Part shown: positions 44,587 to 54,182 of the stretch, in pieces
How the letters are laid out: every line of letters starts with the position of its first letter
Numbering within the stretch: position 1 is the first letter of the stretch
Assembly (NCBI RefSeq): GCF_003182355.1
Contig: NZ_QGTW01000008.1
Location: 186,001-250,000 of the forward strand
Direction: 5' to 3'
Length of the DNA: 64,000 bases
Source: Cytobacillus oceanisediminis
Lineage (GTDB): Bacteria > Bacillota > Bacilli > Bacillales > Cytobacillaceae
Program-made: the position numbers and the translations under genes
The notes under the pieces: generated by a model
Databases searched by the model: none
What the model was told of the DNA's origin: nothing
What the model saw: only the letters and a program-made list of their open reading frames with translations

Positions 44587-45561
44587 TTACACCCACACCT
44601 CAATATATATTCCGAGAATTGCAAACAGAAGGCCAACAGTCCAGAAGGTTACAACTACCCGCCATTCAGACCATCCCACCAGTTCATAATGGTGATGAAG
44701 CGGGCTCATCCGAAAGATTCGCTTCCCGGTCGTTTTAAAAGAAGCTACCTGTAAAATAACAGACAGCGTTTCTATAACAAAAACACCGCCAATAATAATT
44801 AAAATGATTTCAAGCTTTGTAAGAATGGCAATAGTTGCTATTGCCCCGCCTAAAGCCAGGGAACCTGTATCCCCCATAAATACTTTGGCTGGATGGGCAT
44901 TAAATACAAGAAAGCCCAATACAGCTCCAACTACAGCTACGGAAAAAATAGAAACTTCAAATTGCGACTGGTTCCACGCCAATACCGCAAAGGCTCCAAA
45001 AGCAATTGCCGAAGTACCTGAAACAAGGCCATCCAATCCATCTGTAAGATTGACCGCATTAGAGAAACCAACTAGCCAGAAAATAATAAAGAATACATAC
45101 CACCAGCCCAAATCAAAAGAAAGGTCTGTCAGCGGAATATGCACTTCTGTGGAAAATTCATTTTGCCTGAAAACAAAATAAAATATAACCGAAATTATGA
45201 TTTGGCCCAGAAGCTTTTGCTTTGAAGTTAGCCCAAGATTCCGCTTTAAGGCTACCTTAATAAAATCATCAAGGAATCCAAGGAGGCCAAAGCCCAGTGT
45301 GACCAATAATAATAAATATGTCTTAACGGTAGGTTCTGAAAACTTCCCTGTCATCAGCAAGGTCGTTACCGTGATAGAGAGAAGAATCATGATTCCTCCC
45401 ATTGTCGGTGTGCCCGTTTTTTTCTGATGGGATTTAGGTCCTTCCTCACGAATGCTTTGCCCGAATTTTAATCTTCTTAAGAAGGGAATAAAAATGGGAG
45501 ATAGCAAGACTGTTATCAAAAAGCCTGCCAAAATTGTGAAAAAAATAACTTGCTCCATCAT
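44587..45561 (-). CDS. mraY: phospho-N-acetylmuramoyl-pentapeptide transferase
   Basis: MraY moves phospho-MurNAc-pentapeptide to undecaprenyl phosphate, making lipid I. The 324-residue membrane protein has about ten segments and the conserved [17 protein letters not shown] (about residue 168) and the HHHYE motif ([12 protein letters not shown] near 288). GGAGGGGATAAAT is in front of the ATG. It lies two bases after the 149-residue Mur-type gene. Confidence 0.96.
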   Translation of the reverse strand: MMEQVIFFTILAGFLITVLLSPIFIPFLRRLKFGQSIREEGPKSHQKKTGTPTMGGIMILLSITVTTLLMTGKFSEPTVKTYLLLLVTLGFGLLGFLDDFIKVALKRNLGLTSKQKLLGQIIISVIFYFVFRQNEFSTEVHIPLTDLSFDLGWWYVFFIIFWLVGFSNAVNLTDGLDGLVSGTSAIAFGAFAVLAWNQSQFEVSIFSVAVVGAVLGFLVFNAHPAKVFMGDTGSLALGGAIATIAILTKLEIILIIIGGVFVIETLSVILQVASFKTTGKRIFRMSPLHHHYELVGWSEWRVVVTFWTVGLLFAILGIYIEVWV

Positions 45562-45563
45562 AT

Positions 45564-46013
45564 TTATCCCCTCCTTTCGCGTTTGGCATTTCCGGATGCT
45601 TCATATAATTTTTCTGCCATCACAGCAATATCATATGTTGCTTCGTTTTCTTTAAGACTTTTTTCATCTAAAAAAAGGAAATTTGTTATGTTGATCTTTT
45701 CTTCTGCTTTGCTTATTTTTTCTATATATAATTCCATGATATCCTTTAAGCCTTTCGTTAAGTCATTTGTATAAAAAACAGGAAAATGATTAGGTGTATA
45801 TGCCGGTACCTCGTCCTTCTCTTTCCAAAGGGCGGCAACTGCCCCATTTCCAATCGCTTCTTTCAGATCCCCTGATTCTTCAATAGGGAGATAGACTCCT
45901 TTTGGCTGTACGATCGATGAGGAAGCAGCTACCGTATGAAATTGCAGCTCATTGTCCTTTATCCCTGTTGTATTTGGAAACAATTTCGCTAAATCACCAT
46001 ACGTTAAATACAT
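45564..46013 (-). CDS. orphan Mur-ligase N-terminal-domain-like protein between murE and mraY
   Basis: I do not recognise a named gene. The 149-residue protein resembles the N-terminal (UDP-binding) domain of MurE/Mur[21 protein letters not shown], then [20 protein letters not shown], then [19 protein letters not shown], comparable to the family pattern of DSR...PGDLF, GAVAALW and DTxxAL. The ATP-binding loop (GxxGKTT) and the ligase domains are absent, so it cannot be a functional ligase. It has a good GAGGAG ribosome site and fits between murE (1-base gap) and mraY (2-base gap). murF occupies this place in E. coli-type dcw clusters but is elsewhere in B. subtilis. A remnant or a repurposed binding subunit are both possible. 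Confidence 0.75.
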   Translation of the reverse strand: MYLTYGDLAKLFPNTTGIKDNELQFHTVAASSSIVQPKGVYLPIEESGDLKEAIGNGAVAALWKEKDEVPAYTPNHFPVFYTNDLTKGLKDIMELYIEKISKAEEKINITNFLFLDEKSLKENEATYDIAVMAEKLYEASGNAKRERRG

Positions 46014-46014
46014 T

Positions 46015-47475
46015 TTATCGCTCCTCTATCGCCTCTTTTGCAACTTGCCGGTCATCAAAATCAAAAACCTGGTTTCCAATTTGTTGATAAGTTTCATGGC
46101 CTTTGCCTGCTATTAGAATCACATCACCCTCACCGGCATTTTTCACTGCATAGTGAATGGCCTCTTTCCGGTCGACAATCGTCTTATATTTTTCGCCCTT
46201 TGCCCCCTCTTCCATGTCCCTTAAGATTTGGAGCGGATCCTCGCTGCGCGGGTTATCTGAAGTGAAAATTGGGTCGGTGCTGTACTGGCATGCTATTTCA
46301 GCCATAATTGGCCTTTTGGAACGGTCTCTGTCCCCTCCGCAGCCGACAACTGCAAAAATCCTCTTCTGGGCGAATTGCTTTACAGTTTCCAAAGCATTCT
46401 TCAGGCTGTCTGGAGTATGTGAATAGTCGACTATTACGGAGAAATTCTGTCCTGCATCAACCGTTTCGAACCTGCCGGAAACACCTTTTACTTCCTCGAC
46501 GGATTTAATGATTTTGCTTATCGGTATTCCCGAGGCAACTCCGGCCCCTATACTGGCCAGTACATTGTATACGCTGAATTTCCCTATCATTTTAAGGGAT
46601 ACTTTATGCTTTCCAAATGGGCTGGATAAATCAAAAGCCGTACCTGCAGAAGTCATTTCAATATTGACCGCTCGAAGATCTGCTTCATGATCAATTCCAT
46701 ATGACAGCACATGTGCTGCAGTGGACTTTTCATACTCAGCTGAAGCCGGGTCATCTGCATTTAATATCGCATACTTTGGCCTTTCATGATTAAAGGCACT
46801 TCCCAGCTGCGCAAAAAGAAGCCCCTTCGCCCTGCGGTATTCATCCATTGTTTTATGATAATCCAAGTGATCCTGGGTTAAGTTAGTAAACACAGCTACA
46901 TCAAAATCACAGCCATGTACACGGCCCTCATCCAGCGCATGGGATGAAACTTCCATAACGGCGGAGTCTGCGCCAGAATCCGTCATTTTTTTAAATGTGC
47001 TTTGCAGGGTAAGGCTTTCAGGTGTCGTATTTTTCACTTCGAAAGTTTGTTCCCCGATTTTTGTGTACATCGTTCCAATTAAACCAGTTTTCCTTCCAGC
47101 ATCAGCAAGGATTTTTTCAATCAAGTGGCTTGTTGTCGTTTTTCCGTTAGTACCGGTTATTCCAATCAGATGAAGCTTTTGGCTTGGCTGCCCATAAAAA
47201 GCATCAGCAAGCACGGCCATTGCCCTCCGTGTGTTCTTTACCAAAATTACTGGTATATCCAAATCCAATTCCTTCTGTGCAAGGACAGCAGCCGCTCCCT
47301 TTTCTGCAGCTGAAACGGCAAAATCATGGCCGTCAACCGTATAACCTTCTATACAAACAAATAAGCTTCCGGCTGTTACTTGCCGGTTATCGTTCACAAT
47401 TGATGTGATTTCTGGATTTTCCCCTTTGTAAGACATATATGGCTGCAGATAATGCAGCACCGTATGTAATTTCAT
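46015..47475 (-). CDS. murE: UDP-MurNAc-Ala-D-Glu--meso-diaminopimelate ligase
   Basis: MurE adds the third amino acid of the stem peptide. The 486-residue ligase has the N-terminal domain ([20 protein letters not shown]), the ATP motif [18 protein letters not shown] near residue 107, and the DNPR motif ([11 protein letters not shown]) that marks meso-diaminopimelate specificity. I use the ATG at 47475 ([12 protein letters not shown]), ten bases after AGAGG; ATGs two and five codons earlier are too close to it. The next gene follows after one base. Confidence 0.95.
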   Translation of the reverse strand: MKLHTVLHYLQPYMSYKGENPEITSIVNDNRQVTAGSLFVCIEGYTVDGHDFAVSAAEKGAAAVLAQKELDLDIPVILVKNTRRAMAVLADAFYGQPSQKLHLIGITGTNGKTTTSHLIEKILADAGRKTGLIGTMYTKIGEQTFEVKNTTPESLTLQSTFKKMTDSGADSAVMEVSSHALDEGRVHGCDFDVAVFTNLTQDHLDYHKTMDEYRRAKGLLFAQLGSAFNHERPKYAILNADDPASAEYEKSTAAHVLSYGIDHEADLRAVNIEMTSAGTAFDLSSPFGKHKVSLKMIGKFSVYNVLASIGAGVASGIPISKIIKSVEEVKGVSGRFETVDAGQNFSVIVDYSHTPDSLKNALETVKQFAQKRIFAVVGCGGDRDRSKRPIMAEIACQYSTDPIFTSDNPRSEDPLQILRDMEEGAKGEKYKTIVDRKEAIHYAVKNAGEGDVILIAGKGHETYQQIGNQVFDFDDRQVAKEAIEER

Positions 47476-47710
47476 GTCATTCATTCCTCTCATTCTAAAG
47501 CAGCGCTATCTGTTTTCCTCTTTAATTAGCAATCTGATTCCTTGCAGATTAAAAAATCTTGTCATCCGCCAGAGTGATTCCCAGCTTTAAAAATAAAACC
47601 AATCGATACGATTCCAAAATCATAGCGATATATATTGTACATGATAATTGCCTTTTTAGCCATTTAATCATATACCTTTTTCCCAATATGATATTAATAA
47701 CATTTTTCTC

Positions 47711-47749
47711 CAAAAAACAAAAATTCAGGCGGCGCAATATTGTGCCGCC
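47711..47749 (-). terminator. Rho-independent terminator of spoVD
   Basis: On the minus strand GGCGGCACAAT and ATTGCGCCGCC pair with one mismatch (47728-47749), followed by TGAATTTTTGTTTTTTGG. It lies 9 bases after the spoVD stop and separates spoVD from murE. Confidence 0.88.
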
Positions 47750-47758
47750 CTCTGGCTG

Positions 47759-49678
47759 TTATTCTCTATCATCGAAGAACAGACGGATTGTCGAGCCTTC
47801 CTTAAGCTTTATACCCGGTTGAGGCGTTTGCTTAACCACTGTATTTCCTGTTCCGCTCGCATCGATTTTTAAGTTAAGGTATAGCTCGCCCAAATCTTTC
47901 TTTGTCATGCCAACCATGTCAGGAACTTCAATCATTGGAGAGTCCATCCAAGTCAGCTCTTTTTCGATTTGATCTTTTCTGGGTTTTACACCCATGCTCC
48001 GCAAACTGTCTCCCATAATCTCCCCAACAATTGGTGCGGCAACAACACCGCCAAACTGAACGGTTCCTTTGGGATTATCTACTGCCACATAGACGACAAG
48101 CTGCGGATCGTCTGCTGGAGCAAATCCGATAAAAGATACTATATGATTATTTTCAAGATAACGTCCATTTTGAGCTTTTTGCGCGGTTCCTGTTTTACCG
48201 CCAACACGGTATCCGTCAACGAATGCTTTTTTACCGGATCCCTTGGCAACAACCGATTCCAGTGCAAGCCGAATTTCATCGGAAGTTTCTTTTGAAATTA
48301 CTTTCCTCTTAGCCTCAGGTGATTTTTTCATTAAAATTTCACCGTTTGCCGGATTTATTAATTCTTTTGCTATATATGGCGTATATAATGTCCCGCCGTT
48401 AACTGCGGCAGAAATGGCGGCAACCTGCTGGATCGGAGTAACGGAAACACCCTGTCCAAATGCAGTGGTTGCCTGCTCAACAGGGCCTACACGTTCAAGG
48501 TTAAACAAAATCCCCTTGCCTTCGCCCTGAAGATCAATGCCTGTTTTTTCCCCAAAACCAAAATCACGAATATATTTAAATAAAGTTTCCTTGCCTAATC
48601 GCTCCCCAAGCTCTACAAAACCAGGGTTACAGGAATTCTGGACAACTTCAAGGTATGTCTGGCTGCCATGACCGCCTTTCTTCCAGCATCTTAGCCTTGC
48701 ACCTCCAACTTCAACAAACCCTGGATCATGGAAGTGATCTTTTTCCAAGTCTACCTTGCCCTCTTCCAAAGCAGCTGCCAGAGTAATAATCTTAAAAGTG
48801 GAACCCGGCTCATATGTACTCCAGATAGGGAGGTTCCGGTTGTATATTTCGGGCGGCACGTTTCTAAAGTTGGCAGGGTCAAAATCAGGCCGGCTCGACA
48901 TGGCCAGGATTTCACCGTTATTCGGATTCATGGCAATAGCAATAATGCCATCAGGGTTATATTCAGCCTGGGCTATATCAAGCTCCCTCTCAACAATCGT
49001 TTGGATCTTTGAATCAATGGTAAGCTTCAAATCCATTCCATCAACAGGCGGCTTGTAGTCATCCGCCATATCGTTCATGCGCTCGCCCTTGGCATTCGCA
49101 TAAAATTTCACCGAACCTTCTTTTCCTTTAAGTTCTTCATCATAGTATAACTCAAGGCCCATCAAACCCTGATTGTCAATTCCAGCAAAACCGAGCACAT
49201 GGGAAAGGTAGTTTCCAAACGGGTAATGGCGCTTTGAGTCTTCACCAATATAGACGCCTTCTATTTCTAAAGAACGAATCTCTTTTGCTTTTTCATGGGA
49301 GATTTTCCGTCCTTCAGGAATTTTCACGCTTGATGCTCTTTTGGTGATAAGCTGGTAAGCTTTTTCCTTCGACATATTCAAGACAGCAGCCAATTTCTCA
49401 GAAGCATCTGCAGGATCCTTTATTTGCCTTGGGACAACGTATACAGTTGGCGCACTGACATTAGTGGCAAGCGGAACGCCGTTTCGATCCACAATTTCCC
49501 CTCTCTCGGGTTCAAAAGGGATATCCCTGCTCCAGAGTTCCTTTGCGCCATCAGTAAGTATATTGCCAAGAAAAAACTGTACATACCCAAGACGCAAATC
49601 GATAATAAAAAAAACAAGAATACCAACGAACAAAGCTACAGTCAACCGTTTCCGAACGGTTACATTTGAAACACGCAT
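47759..49678 (-). CDS. spoVD: SpoVD, spore cortex penicillin-binding protein
   Basis: SpoVD is the class B transpeptidase partner of SpoVE in cortex synthesis. The 639-residue product has an N-terminal membrane anchor (about residues 11-32), a dimerisation domain, and a transpeptidase with the active Ser293 in STYEPGSTFKIITLA, then KTGTAQ near residue 483. One PASTA domain ends the protein (VPDMVGMTKKDLGELYLNLK). The length is close to B. subtilis (646). In B. subtilis it is made under SigE; the promoter here is not certain. Confidence 0.95.
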   Translation of the reverse strand: MRVSNVTVRKRLTVALFVGILVFFIIDLRLGYVQFFLGNILTDGAKELWSRDIPFEPERGEIVDRNGVPLATNVSAPTVYVVPRQIKDPADASEKLAAVLNMSKEKAYQLITKRASSVKIPEGRKISHEKAKEIRSLEIEGVYIGEDSKRHYPFGNYLSHVLGFAGIDNQGLMGLELYYDEELKGKEGSVKFYANAKGERMNDMADDYKPPVDGMDLKLTIDSKIQTIVERELDIAQAEYNPDGIIAIAMNPNNGEILAMSSRPDFDPANFRNVPPEIYNRNLPIWSTYEPGSTFKIITLAAALEEGKVDLEKDHFHDPGFVEVGGARLRCWKKGGHGSQTYLEVVQNSCNPGFVELGERLGKETLFKYIRDFGFGEKTGIDLQGEGKGILFNLERVGPVEQATTAFGQGVSVTPIQQVAAISAAVNGGTLYTPYIAKELINPANGEILMKKSPEAKRKVISKETSDEIRLALESVVAKGSGKKAFVDGYRVGGKTGTAQKAQNGRYLENNHIVSFIGFAPADDPQLVVYVAVDNPKGTVQFGGVVAAPIVGEIMGDSLRSMGVKPRKDQIEKELTWMDSPMIEVPDMVGMTKKDLGELYLNLKIDASGTGNTVVKQTPQPGIKLKEGSTIRLFFDDRE

Positions 49679-49739
49679 GTACGAACGAACCTCCTTAGAT
49701 TATGGCTCGTTCAAATATATGCTTGTACCCATATGAATA

Positions 49740-49768
49740 GAACGCACTGCCTATCTGACAGTGCGTTC
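49740..49768 (-). terminator. Hairpin after pbpB
   Basis: On the minus strand GAACGCACTG pairs with CAGTGCGTTC with a 9-base loop, beginning 4 bases after the pbpB stop. The following TATTCATATGG has few T, so it may be a weak terminator that lets some transcripts read into spoVD. A -10-like CATATATT (49713-49720) could be a SigE promoter element for spoVD, but its -35 is poor. Confidence 0.65.
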
Positions 49769-49771
49769 CAT

Positions 49772-51988
49772 TTAATCAAGCACTTCTTCCGATTCATCCT
49801 GCCCCTCTTCTTTTTCCACTTCATTATATTTTTGGGCAGGAGGCTCCAGCTCGACGATTAAATAATCCCCTTCACTTAAAGCAGCCCCGGCCTTCAGATT
49901 TTGTTTCACCACATATCCATTACCTACTGTATTTAGCTTTAAGTTGGCCAGCTTTGCCACTTTCATAACATCCCTAAGCGACCAGCCGTTCATGTCAGGC
50001 ACTGTTAACTCGCCATCCGTCTTAAGGATAACCCTTTCTCCTTCAAGCAAATTATACATATTGCCGGGAACTTGTCTCTCTACTTTATTACCTTTTCCCA
50101 GCACAATCGCCTCAAATCCGAACTTTTTCAGCTTAGCTTTTGCCTCTTCAATTGTCAGCCCTTCCACTTCAGGTGTTTGTTCAGACTTAATCTTAAGTTT
50201 TTTGGAAGGCTCAATATTTAAATACTGCAAGCTGCTTTTCATAACAGGAGTAAAAATCTTGGAAACCGGCTCGGCACCATTCGTGTTAAGATCAATATCC
50301 GGCTGCTGCACAGCCACATAGATAATCAATTCAGGGTCATCCTTTGGAGCCATGCCTAAAAAGGAGAAGATGAAATTTTCATGCCCGGTTAGATATCCGC
50401 CTCCATTAGGATCAGGGATTTGTGCAGTCCCCGTTTTTCCGGCAACCTCGTACCCTTCAATATTATAGCGTTTGTAGCCTGTACCATTTTCAGAAGAAAC
50501 AACTGTCTCCAAAATATCTCTCGTTTTCTTAGCCGTCTCCGCTGATATCGGATTAGCTTTTACCTTTGGTTTCGTTTCCTTCACAACTTCTTTTTTATCG
50601 CTATCAACAATTTTGCTGATTACATGCGGCTGCATCATCTTTCCGTCATTAGCGATCGCTGTAGCCGCCTGGATTTGCTGAATTGGCGTAATAGCGGAAC
50701 CCTGGCCGAATCCGGTTGTTACTTTCTCCAGCGGCCATTCATATACAATATTGCCGCCCGTTTCATTAGGCAGGTCAATTCCGGTAGGATCATCAAAACC
50801 AAACTTGGTTACATATTCTCTATACGTTTCATAACCCAGTTTTTCTTTCACTATTTTCGCAAATGCGACATTGGAGGAACGCTGAACCCCCTCAAGATAA
50901 GTAATGGGTCCCCATCCGCGCCCCTGATTATGGTCTCTTACTGCCTTAGAATTTTCAGTTACTTTATAGCTCCCTGACTTAAACCATTCATTAGGATTAA
51001 ACACTCCTTCTTCAATCGCTGCTGCCAAAGTAAAGATTTTCATGGTTGAGCCTGGCTCGTAAGAGTTTTCGATAACTTCATTATGCCAGGTTTCTTCTAT
51101 GCCTTCCTTTGTTTTTGGATGGAAGGAAGGCCTTTGGCCCATAGCAAGAATGTCACCAGTTTTCGCATCCGCAACAACAGCTACCATTTTCTTGGGCTTA
51201 TATTCTTTATCCACCTTGTTCATTGAATCTTCAAGGAAGGTTTGGATTTTTTTATCTATTGTCAAATAGACGTCTTTACCATTTTGAGCAGGCTTGATCC
51301 TTTCATCTCCATTTGGAAGCAGATAGCCCCAAATATCACTTTCATAGCTGAACTTTCCATCCTTGCCTGTCAGAATATCATTTAAACTCTGCTCCAATCC
51401 CAGCATTCCGACTGTATCAGTCTTGTTCGTTTCAGCCTTCTTCTTTTCGACATACCCAATCAGGTGTGAAGCAAAGACGCCATTTGGATAGAACCGCTTG
51501 GAATCCGTAATAAATGTAATGCCCGGAAGTTTCATATCCTCTATTTCACGTTTTGTTTTTAATGGAAGATCACGTCCGGCTTTTCCAAATTCTACTTGAA
51601 ATGGTGTTTCTCCGTCTTTTGTTTTTTTGGTAAGTATTCTATAAATCTCCGACTCTTCCAGATCTATTGCCTTAGATAGTTCTTTTGCTGTTTTATCCGG
51701 ATCCTTAACATAACCAGGTTTCATGCTTTCATCCAAAATAGCCACAAGCTTATAGGAGACAGTATCCTCTGCAATTACTTCGCCATTGCGGTCATAAATG
51801 GTGCCCCTTCTGGCTTCAATCGTTTTTTCCCGTTCATATTTTTTCTGAGCCTTGGCAGCAAGAACTTGCCCGTCTGCTTCTCCAGTTATTTGGATAGAAA
51901 TAAAACGAAAAAGCAATACAAAAAAGAGCAGGCTGAATATTAGGAATAATATCGCTGCTCCAAAATTTATATTTGGCTGTTTCTTCAT
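49772..51988 (-). CDS. pbpB: penicillin-binding protein 2B (septal transpeptidase)
   Basis: PBP 2B crosslinks septal peptidoglycan. The 738-residue class B enzyme has a membrane anchor (about residues 10-32), the pedestal, the transpeptidase with Ser314-x-x-Lys317 in YEPGSTMKIFT, the KTGTAQ box near 508, and two C-terminal PASTA domains (about 600-725). An acidic tail (NEVEKEEGQDESEEVLD) follows. The start overlaps the ftsL stop (TAATG). B. subtilis PbpB is 716 residues. Confidence 0.96.
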   Translation of the reverse strand: MKKQPNINFGAAILFLIFSLLFFVLLFRFISIQITGEADGQVLAAKAQKKYEREKTIEARRGTIYDRNGEVIAEDTVSYKLVAILDESMKPGYVKDPDKTAKELSKAIDLEESEIYRILTKKTKDGETPFQVEFGKAGRDLPLKTKREIEDMKLPGITFITDSKRFYPNGVFASHLIGYVEKKKAETNKTDTVGMLGLEQSLNDILTGKDGKFSYESDIWGYLLPNGDERIKPAQNGKDVYLTIDKKIQTFLEDSMNKVDKEYKPKKMVAVVADAKTGDILAMGQRPSFHPKTKEGIEETWHNEVIENSYEPGSTMKIFTLAAAIEEGVFNPNEWFKSGSYKVTENSKAVRDHNQGRGWGPITYLEGVQRSSNVAFAKIVKEKLGYETYREYVTKFGFDDPTGIDLPNETGGNIVYEWPLEKVTTGFGQGSAITPIQQIQAATAIANDGKMMQPHVISKIVDSDKKEVVKETKPKVKANPISAETAKKTRDILETVVSSENGTGYKRYNIEGYEVAGKTGTAQIPDPNGGGYLTGHENFIFSFLGMAPKDDPELIIYVAVQQPDIDLNTNGAEPVSKIFTPVMKSSLQYLNIEPSKKLKIKSEQTPEVEGLTIEEAKAKLKKFGFEAIVLGKGNKVERQVPGNMYNLLEGERVILKTDGELTVPDMNGWSLRDVMKVAKLANLKLNTVGNGYVVKQNLKAGAALSEGDYLIVELEPPAQKYNEVEKEEGQDESEEVLD

Positions 51989-52353
51989 TAATCTTCCACA
52001 ACCTTGACATTATTTCCGCTAAATTTCAATCCCATTTCTTCAGCTTTTGCCTTGATGCGCTCATATGTACTTAGCTCGCTGACCTGCATTTCAAGATCCC
52101 CGTTTACCTTGGTCTGTTCCTGAATAGCCCGTTCTGTTTGCTGTATTTCTTTGTTTACTTCATAAATGGCTGCTTGGTTTGATACCATTTGGACTGCACC
52201 AAAACATACGATGCCCGTAAAAGCAAGTCCAAGAATTTTTTCTCCAGGAGAAAGCCATGATTTTCTGGACTTTAATTTTTTTGGGGCCTCTAGCGGCTGG
52301 GTTTGCTGCTGATATTGCTGTTCTTCCTGAATCTTTCTTGCTAAATTGCTCAT
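51988..52353 (-). CDS. ftsL: cell division protein FtsL
   Basis: FtsL is a bitopic membrane protein that forms a complex with DivIC and DivIB at the septum. The 121-residue product has a long cytosolic part, one membrane segment (about residues 41-60, ILGLAFTGIVCFGAVQMV) and a leucine-zipper-type extracellular coiled coil (about 65-115). It overlaps pbpB by one base. B. subtilis FtsL is 117 residues. Confidence 0.93.
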   Translation of the reverse strand: MSNLARKIQEEQQYQQQTQPLEAPKKLKSRKSWLSPGEKILGLAFTGIVCFGAVQMVSNQAAIYEVNKEIQQTERAIQEQTKVNGDLEMQVSELSTYERIKAKAEEMGLKFSGNNVKVVED

Positions 52354-52403
52354 AATTTCCCTCCTGTTTTTTTATTTTATCTATGCACTAATTCCATGAT
52401 TGC

Positions 52404-53336
52404 TTAAAGTTTTTCCGCTATCCGCAGTTTTGCGGACCTTGCACGGTTATTATGTTCCAGCTCTTTTTCAGAAGGAAGGATTGGCTTTCTTGTTATCAGC
52501 TTTAAAATTGGTTTATACTCGTCAGGAATAATTGGCAGTCCTGGCGGCAAATTCGGTGTTTCACTAGTTTTTTTGAATGTGGCTTTGCAAATCCTATCCT
52601 CAAGGGAATGGAAAGTAATCACACTGATTCTTCCTTTGGGGTTTAGGATATCAATGGCCTGCTGCAATGAATTTTCAAAGACGCCAAGTTCATCATTAAC
52701 AGCAATTCTGATAGCCTGAAACACTCTCTTAGCAGGATGTCCGCCTTTTCTCCTTGCAGGAGCAGGTATTGCATCTTTAATAATTTCTACCAACTGCCCG
52801 GTTGTTTCAATTGGAGCTTCTGCTCTGGCCGCTTCAATTTTTCTTGCAATTTGCTTGGAGAATTTTTCTTCTCCGTATCTGAAGAAAATCTTTACAAGCT
52901 CTGCATAGTCCCAGCCGTTTACAACATCAAAAGCTGATAGCTCTGCTTCCGTATCCATCCTCATATCCAGCGGGGCATCATTATGGTAGCTGAACCCCCG
53001 TTCCGGTGTGTCTAATTGCGGAGAGGAAACGCCGAGATCATATAGAACGCCATCAACCTTAAGTACACCCAACTTTTCCAGTTCTTCCTGAAGATACTTG
53101 AAGTTACTTTTAATAATAGTTATTCTGTCGCCAAATTTAGCAAGTTTTTCTTTTGCATGGGCAATAGCCGTATCATCCTGGTCAAAAGCGTATAGCTTTC
53201 CATTATCAGAAAGCTGTGAGAGAATCAGCTCGCTATGTCCTGCACCGCCTAAGGTACAATCCACATAAACTCCATCCGGATGAATATTCAAGCCATCGAC
53301 TGTTTCCTTTAATAGTACTGTTGTATGATCAAACAT
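52404..53336 (-). CDS. rsmH: 16S rRNA (cytosine-1402 N4) methyltransferase
   Basis: RsmH (MraW) methylates N4 of C1402 in 16S rRNA with SAM. The 310-residue product begins [17 protein letters not shown] and has the SAM loop [17 protein letters not shown] near residue 24 and the [22 protein letters not shown] motif near 102. I use the ATG at 53336 because it gives the usual length and the family start; a longer frame to 53390 would add an unlike N-terminus. It follows mraZ by 124 bases. Confidence 0.95.
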   Translation of the reverse strand: MFDHTTVLLKETVDGLNIHPDGVYVDCTLGGAGHSELILSQLSDNGKLYAFDQDDTAIAHAKEKLAKFGDRITIIKSNFKYLQEELEKLGVLKVDGVLYDLGVSSPQLDTPERGFSYHNDAPLDMRMDTEAELSAFDVVNGWDYAELVKIFFRYGEEKFSKQIARKIEAARAEAPIETTGQLVEIIKDAIPAPARRKGGHPAKRVFQAIRIAVNDELGVFENSLQQAIDILNPKGRISVITFHSLEDRICKATFKKTSETPNLPPGLPIIPDEYKPILKLITRKPILPSEKELEHNNRARSAKLRIAEKL

Positions 53337-53460
53337 AGTTGTATGTTTCCACCTTTCCAATCCGAAAAGCGCTGGATGCCTTAACAGCATCCGGAGCTAG
53401 ACAGTCATCTTTGTTAAGATAATTTACCCTGCGGGAAATTATATCAATAAAACATTCCCA

Positions 53461-53892
53461 TTATATATCAAACCCAATCATATTTTCTGCAATATCAGCA
53501 AAAGATTCTTCTGACTCTGCAAAATAATCTTCCCAAAGATTCTTGCTCCATATTTCAATCCGATTGGAAACGCCCAGTACTACACATTCTTTTTCCAATT
53601 TTGCATATTGCAGAAGCGGGGAAGCAATATTTATTCTTCCTTGCTTGTCTATTTCGCATTCAGTAGCACCTGAAAAGAAAAAACGGGTAAAAGCGCGGGC
53701 ATCTTTTTTTGTAAGAGGCAAGCCTTTTAATTTTTCTTCAAGCAGCCTCCACTCGTCCATCGGGTAGCCAAACAAACATTGATCGAGTCCGCGGGTCAAA
53801 ACGAAGGTTTCGCCCAAGTTGTCCCGGAACTTGGCCGGCACGATGAGACGGCCTTTATTATCAACGTTATGATGGAACTCACCCATGAACAT
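53461..53892 (-). CDS. mraZ: MraZ, dcw cluster transcriptional repressor
   Basis: MraZ is a double SpoVT/AbrB-fold DNA-binding protein that controls the dcw operon. The 143-residue product has two DLR-type motifs: [17 protein letters not shown] near residue 12 and [19 protein letters not shown] near 84. The ATG at 53892 ([11 protein letters not shown]) gives exactly the B. subtilis length; a GTG five codons upstream is less likely. Immediately upstream are phased GTGG repeats that look like its own operator. Confidence 0.94.
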   Translation of the reverse strand: MFMGEFHHNVDNKGRLIVPAKFRDNLGETFVLTRGLDQCLFGYPMDEWRLLEEKLKGLPLTKKDARAFTRFFFSGATECEIDKQGRINIASPLLQYAKLEKECVVLGVSNRIEIWSKNLWEDYFAESEESFADIAENMIGFDI

Positions 53893-53894
53893 AC

Positions 53895-53950
53895 CCACTG
53901 CACCCACTTTCTAACTCAAATGTACCACATTCCCCCACTTTCCTCCACAT
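53895..53950 (-). promoter_or_regulatory. Candidate MraZ operator: phased GTGG repeats
   Basis: On the minus strand GTGG occurs at 53945-53948, 53935-53938 and 53925-53928, exactly ten bases apart (GTGGAGGAAA, GTGGGGGAAT, GTGGTACATT). Two more (53904-53907 and 53895-53898) lie close to the start. MraZ proteins bind tandem GTGG-type boxes at ten-base intervals near the mraZ start. Confidence 0.7.
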
Positions 53951-54132
53951 GTTTTTAATTATTCTACCACTGCATTTAAAATCCTGCCTCCCTAGAGTTT
54001 TTCAAGGAATTTCCGTTCGTCTTTTTATTACAATTTCTTTAAGGGCATTACGTTTTTTTCACAGCCATCTTCTTGCTTGCATACATGCTGGCCTATCAAT
54101 ATTTAACTCTGTTGTATTTGCTTAAAAAGGGG

Positions 54133-54162
54133 GAAAAAAAGACCTTATCCAAATGGATAAGG
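54133..54162 (-). terminator. Rho-independent terminator of bshC
   Basis: On the minus strand CCTTATCC pairs with GGATAAGG (54143-54162), followed by TCTTTTTTT. It lies 20 bases after the bshC stop. The next 180 bases toward mraZ hold no gene. Confidence 0.92.
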
Positions 54163-54182
54163 CAGAAGAATATTGGCGAATG

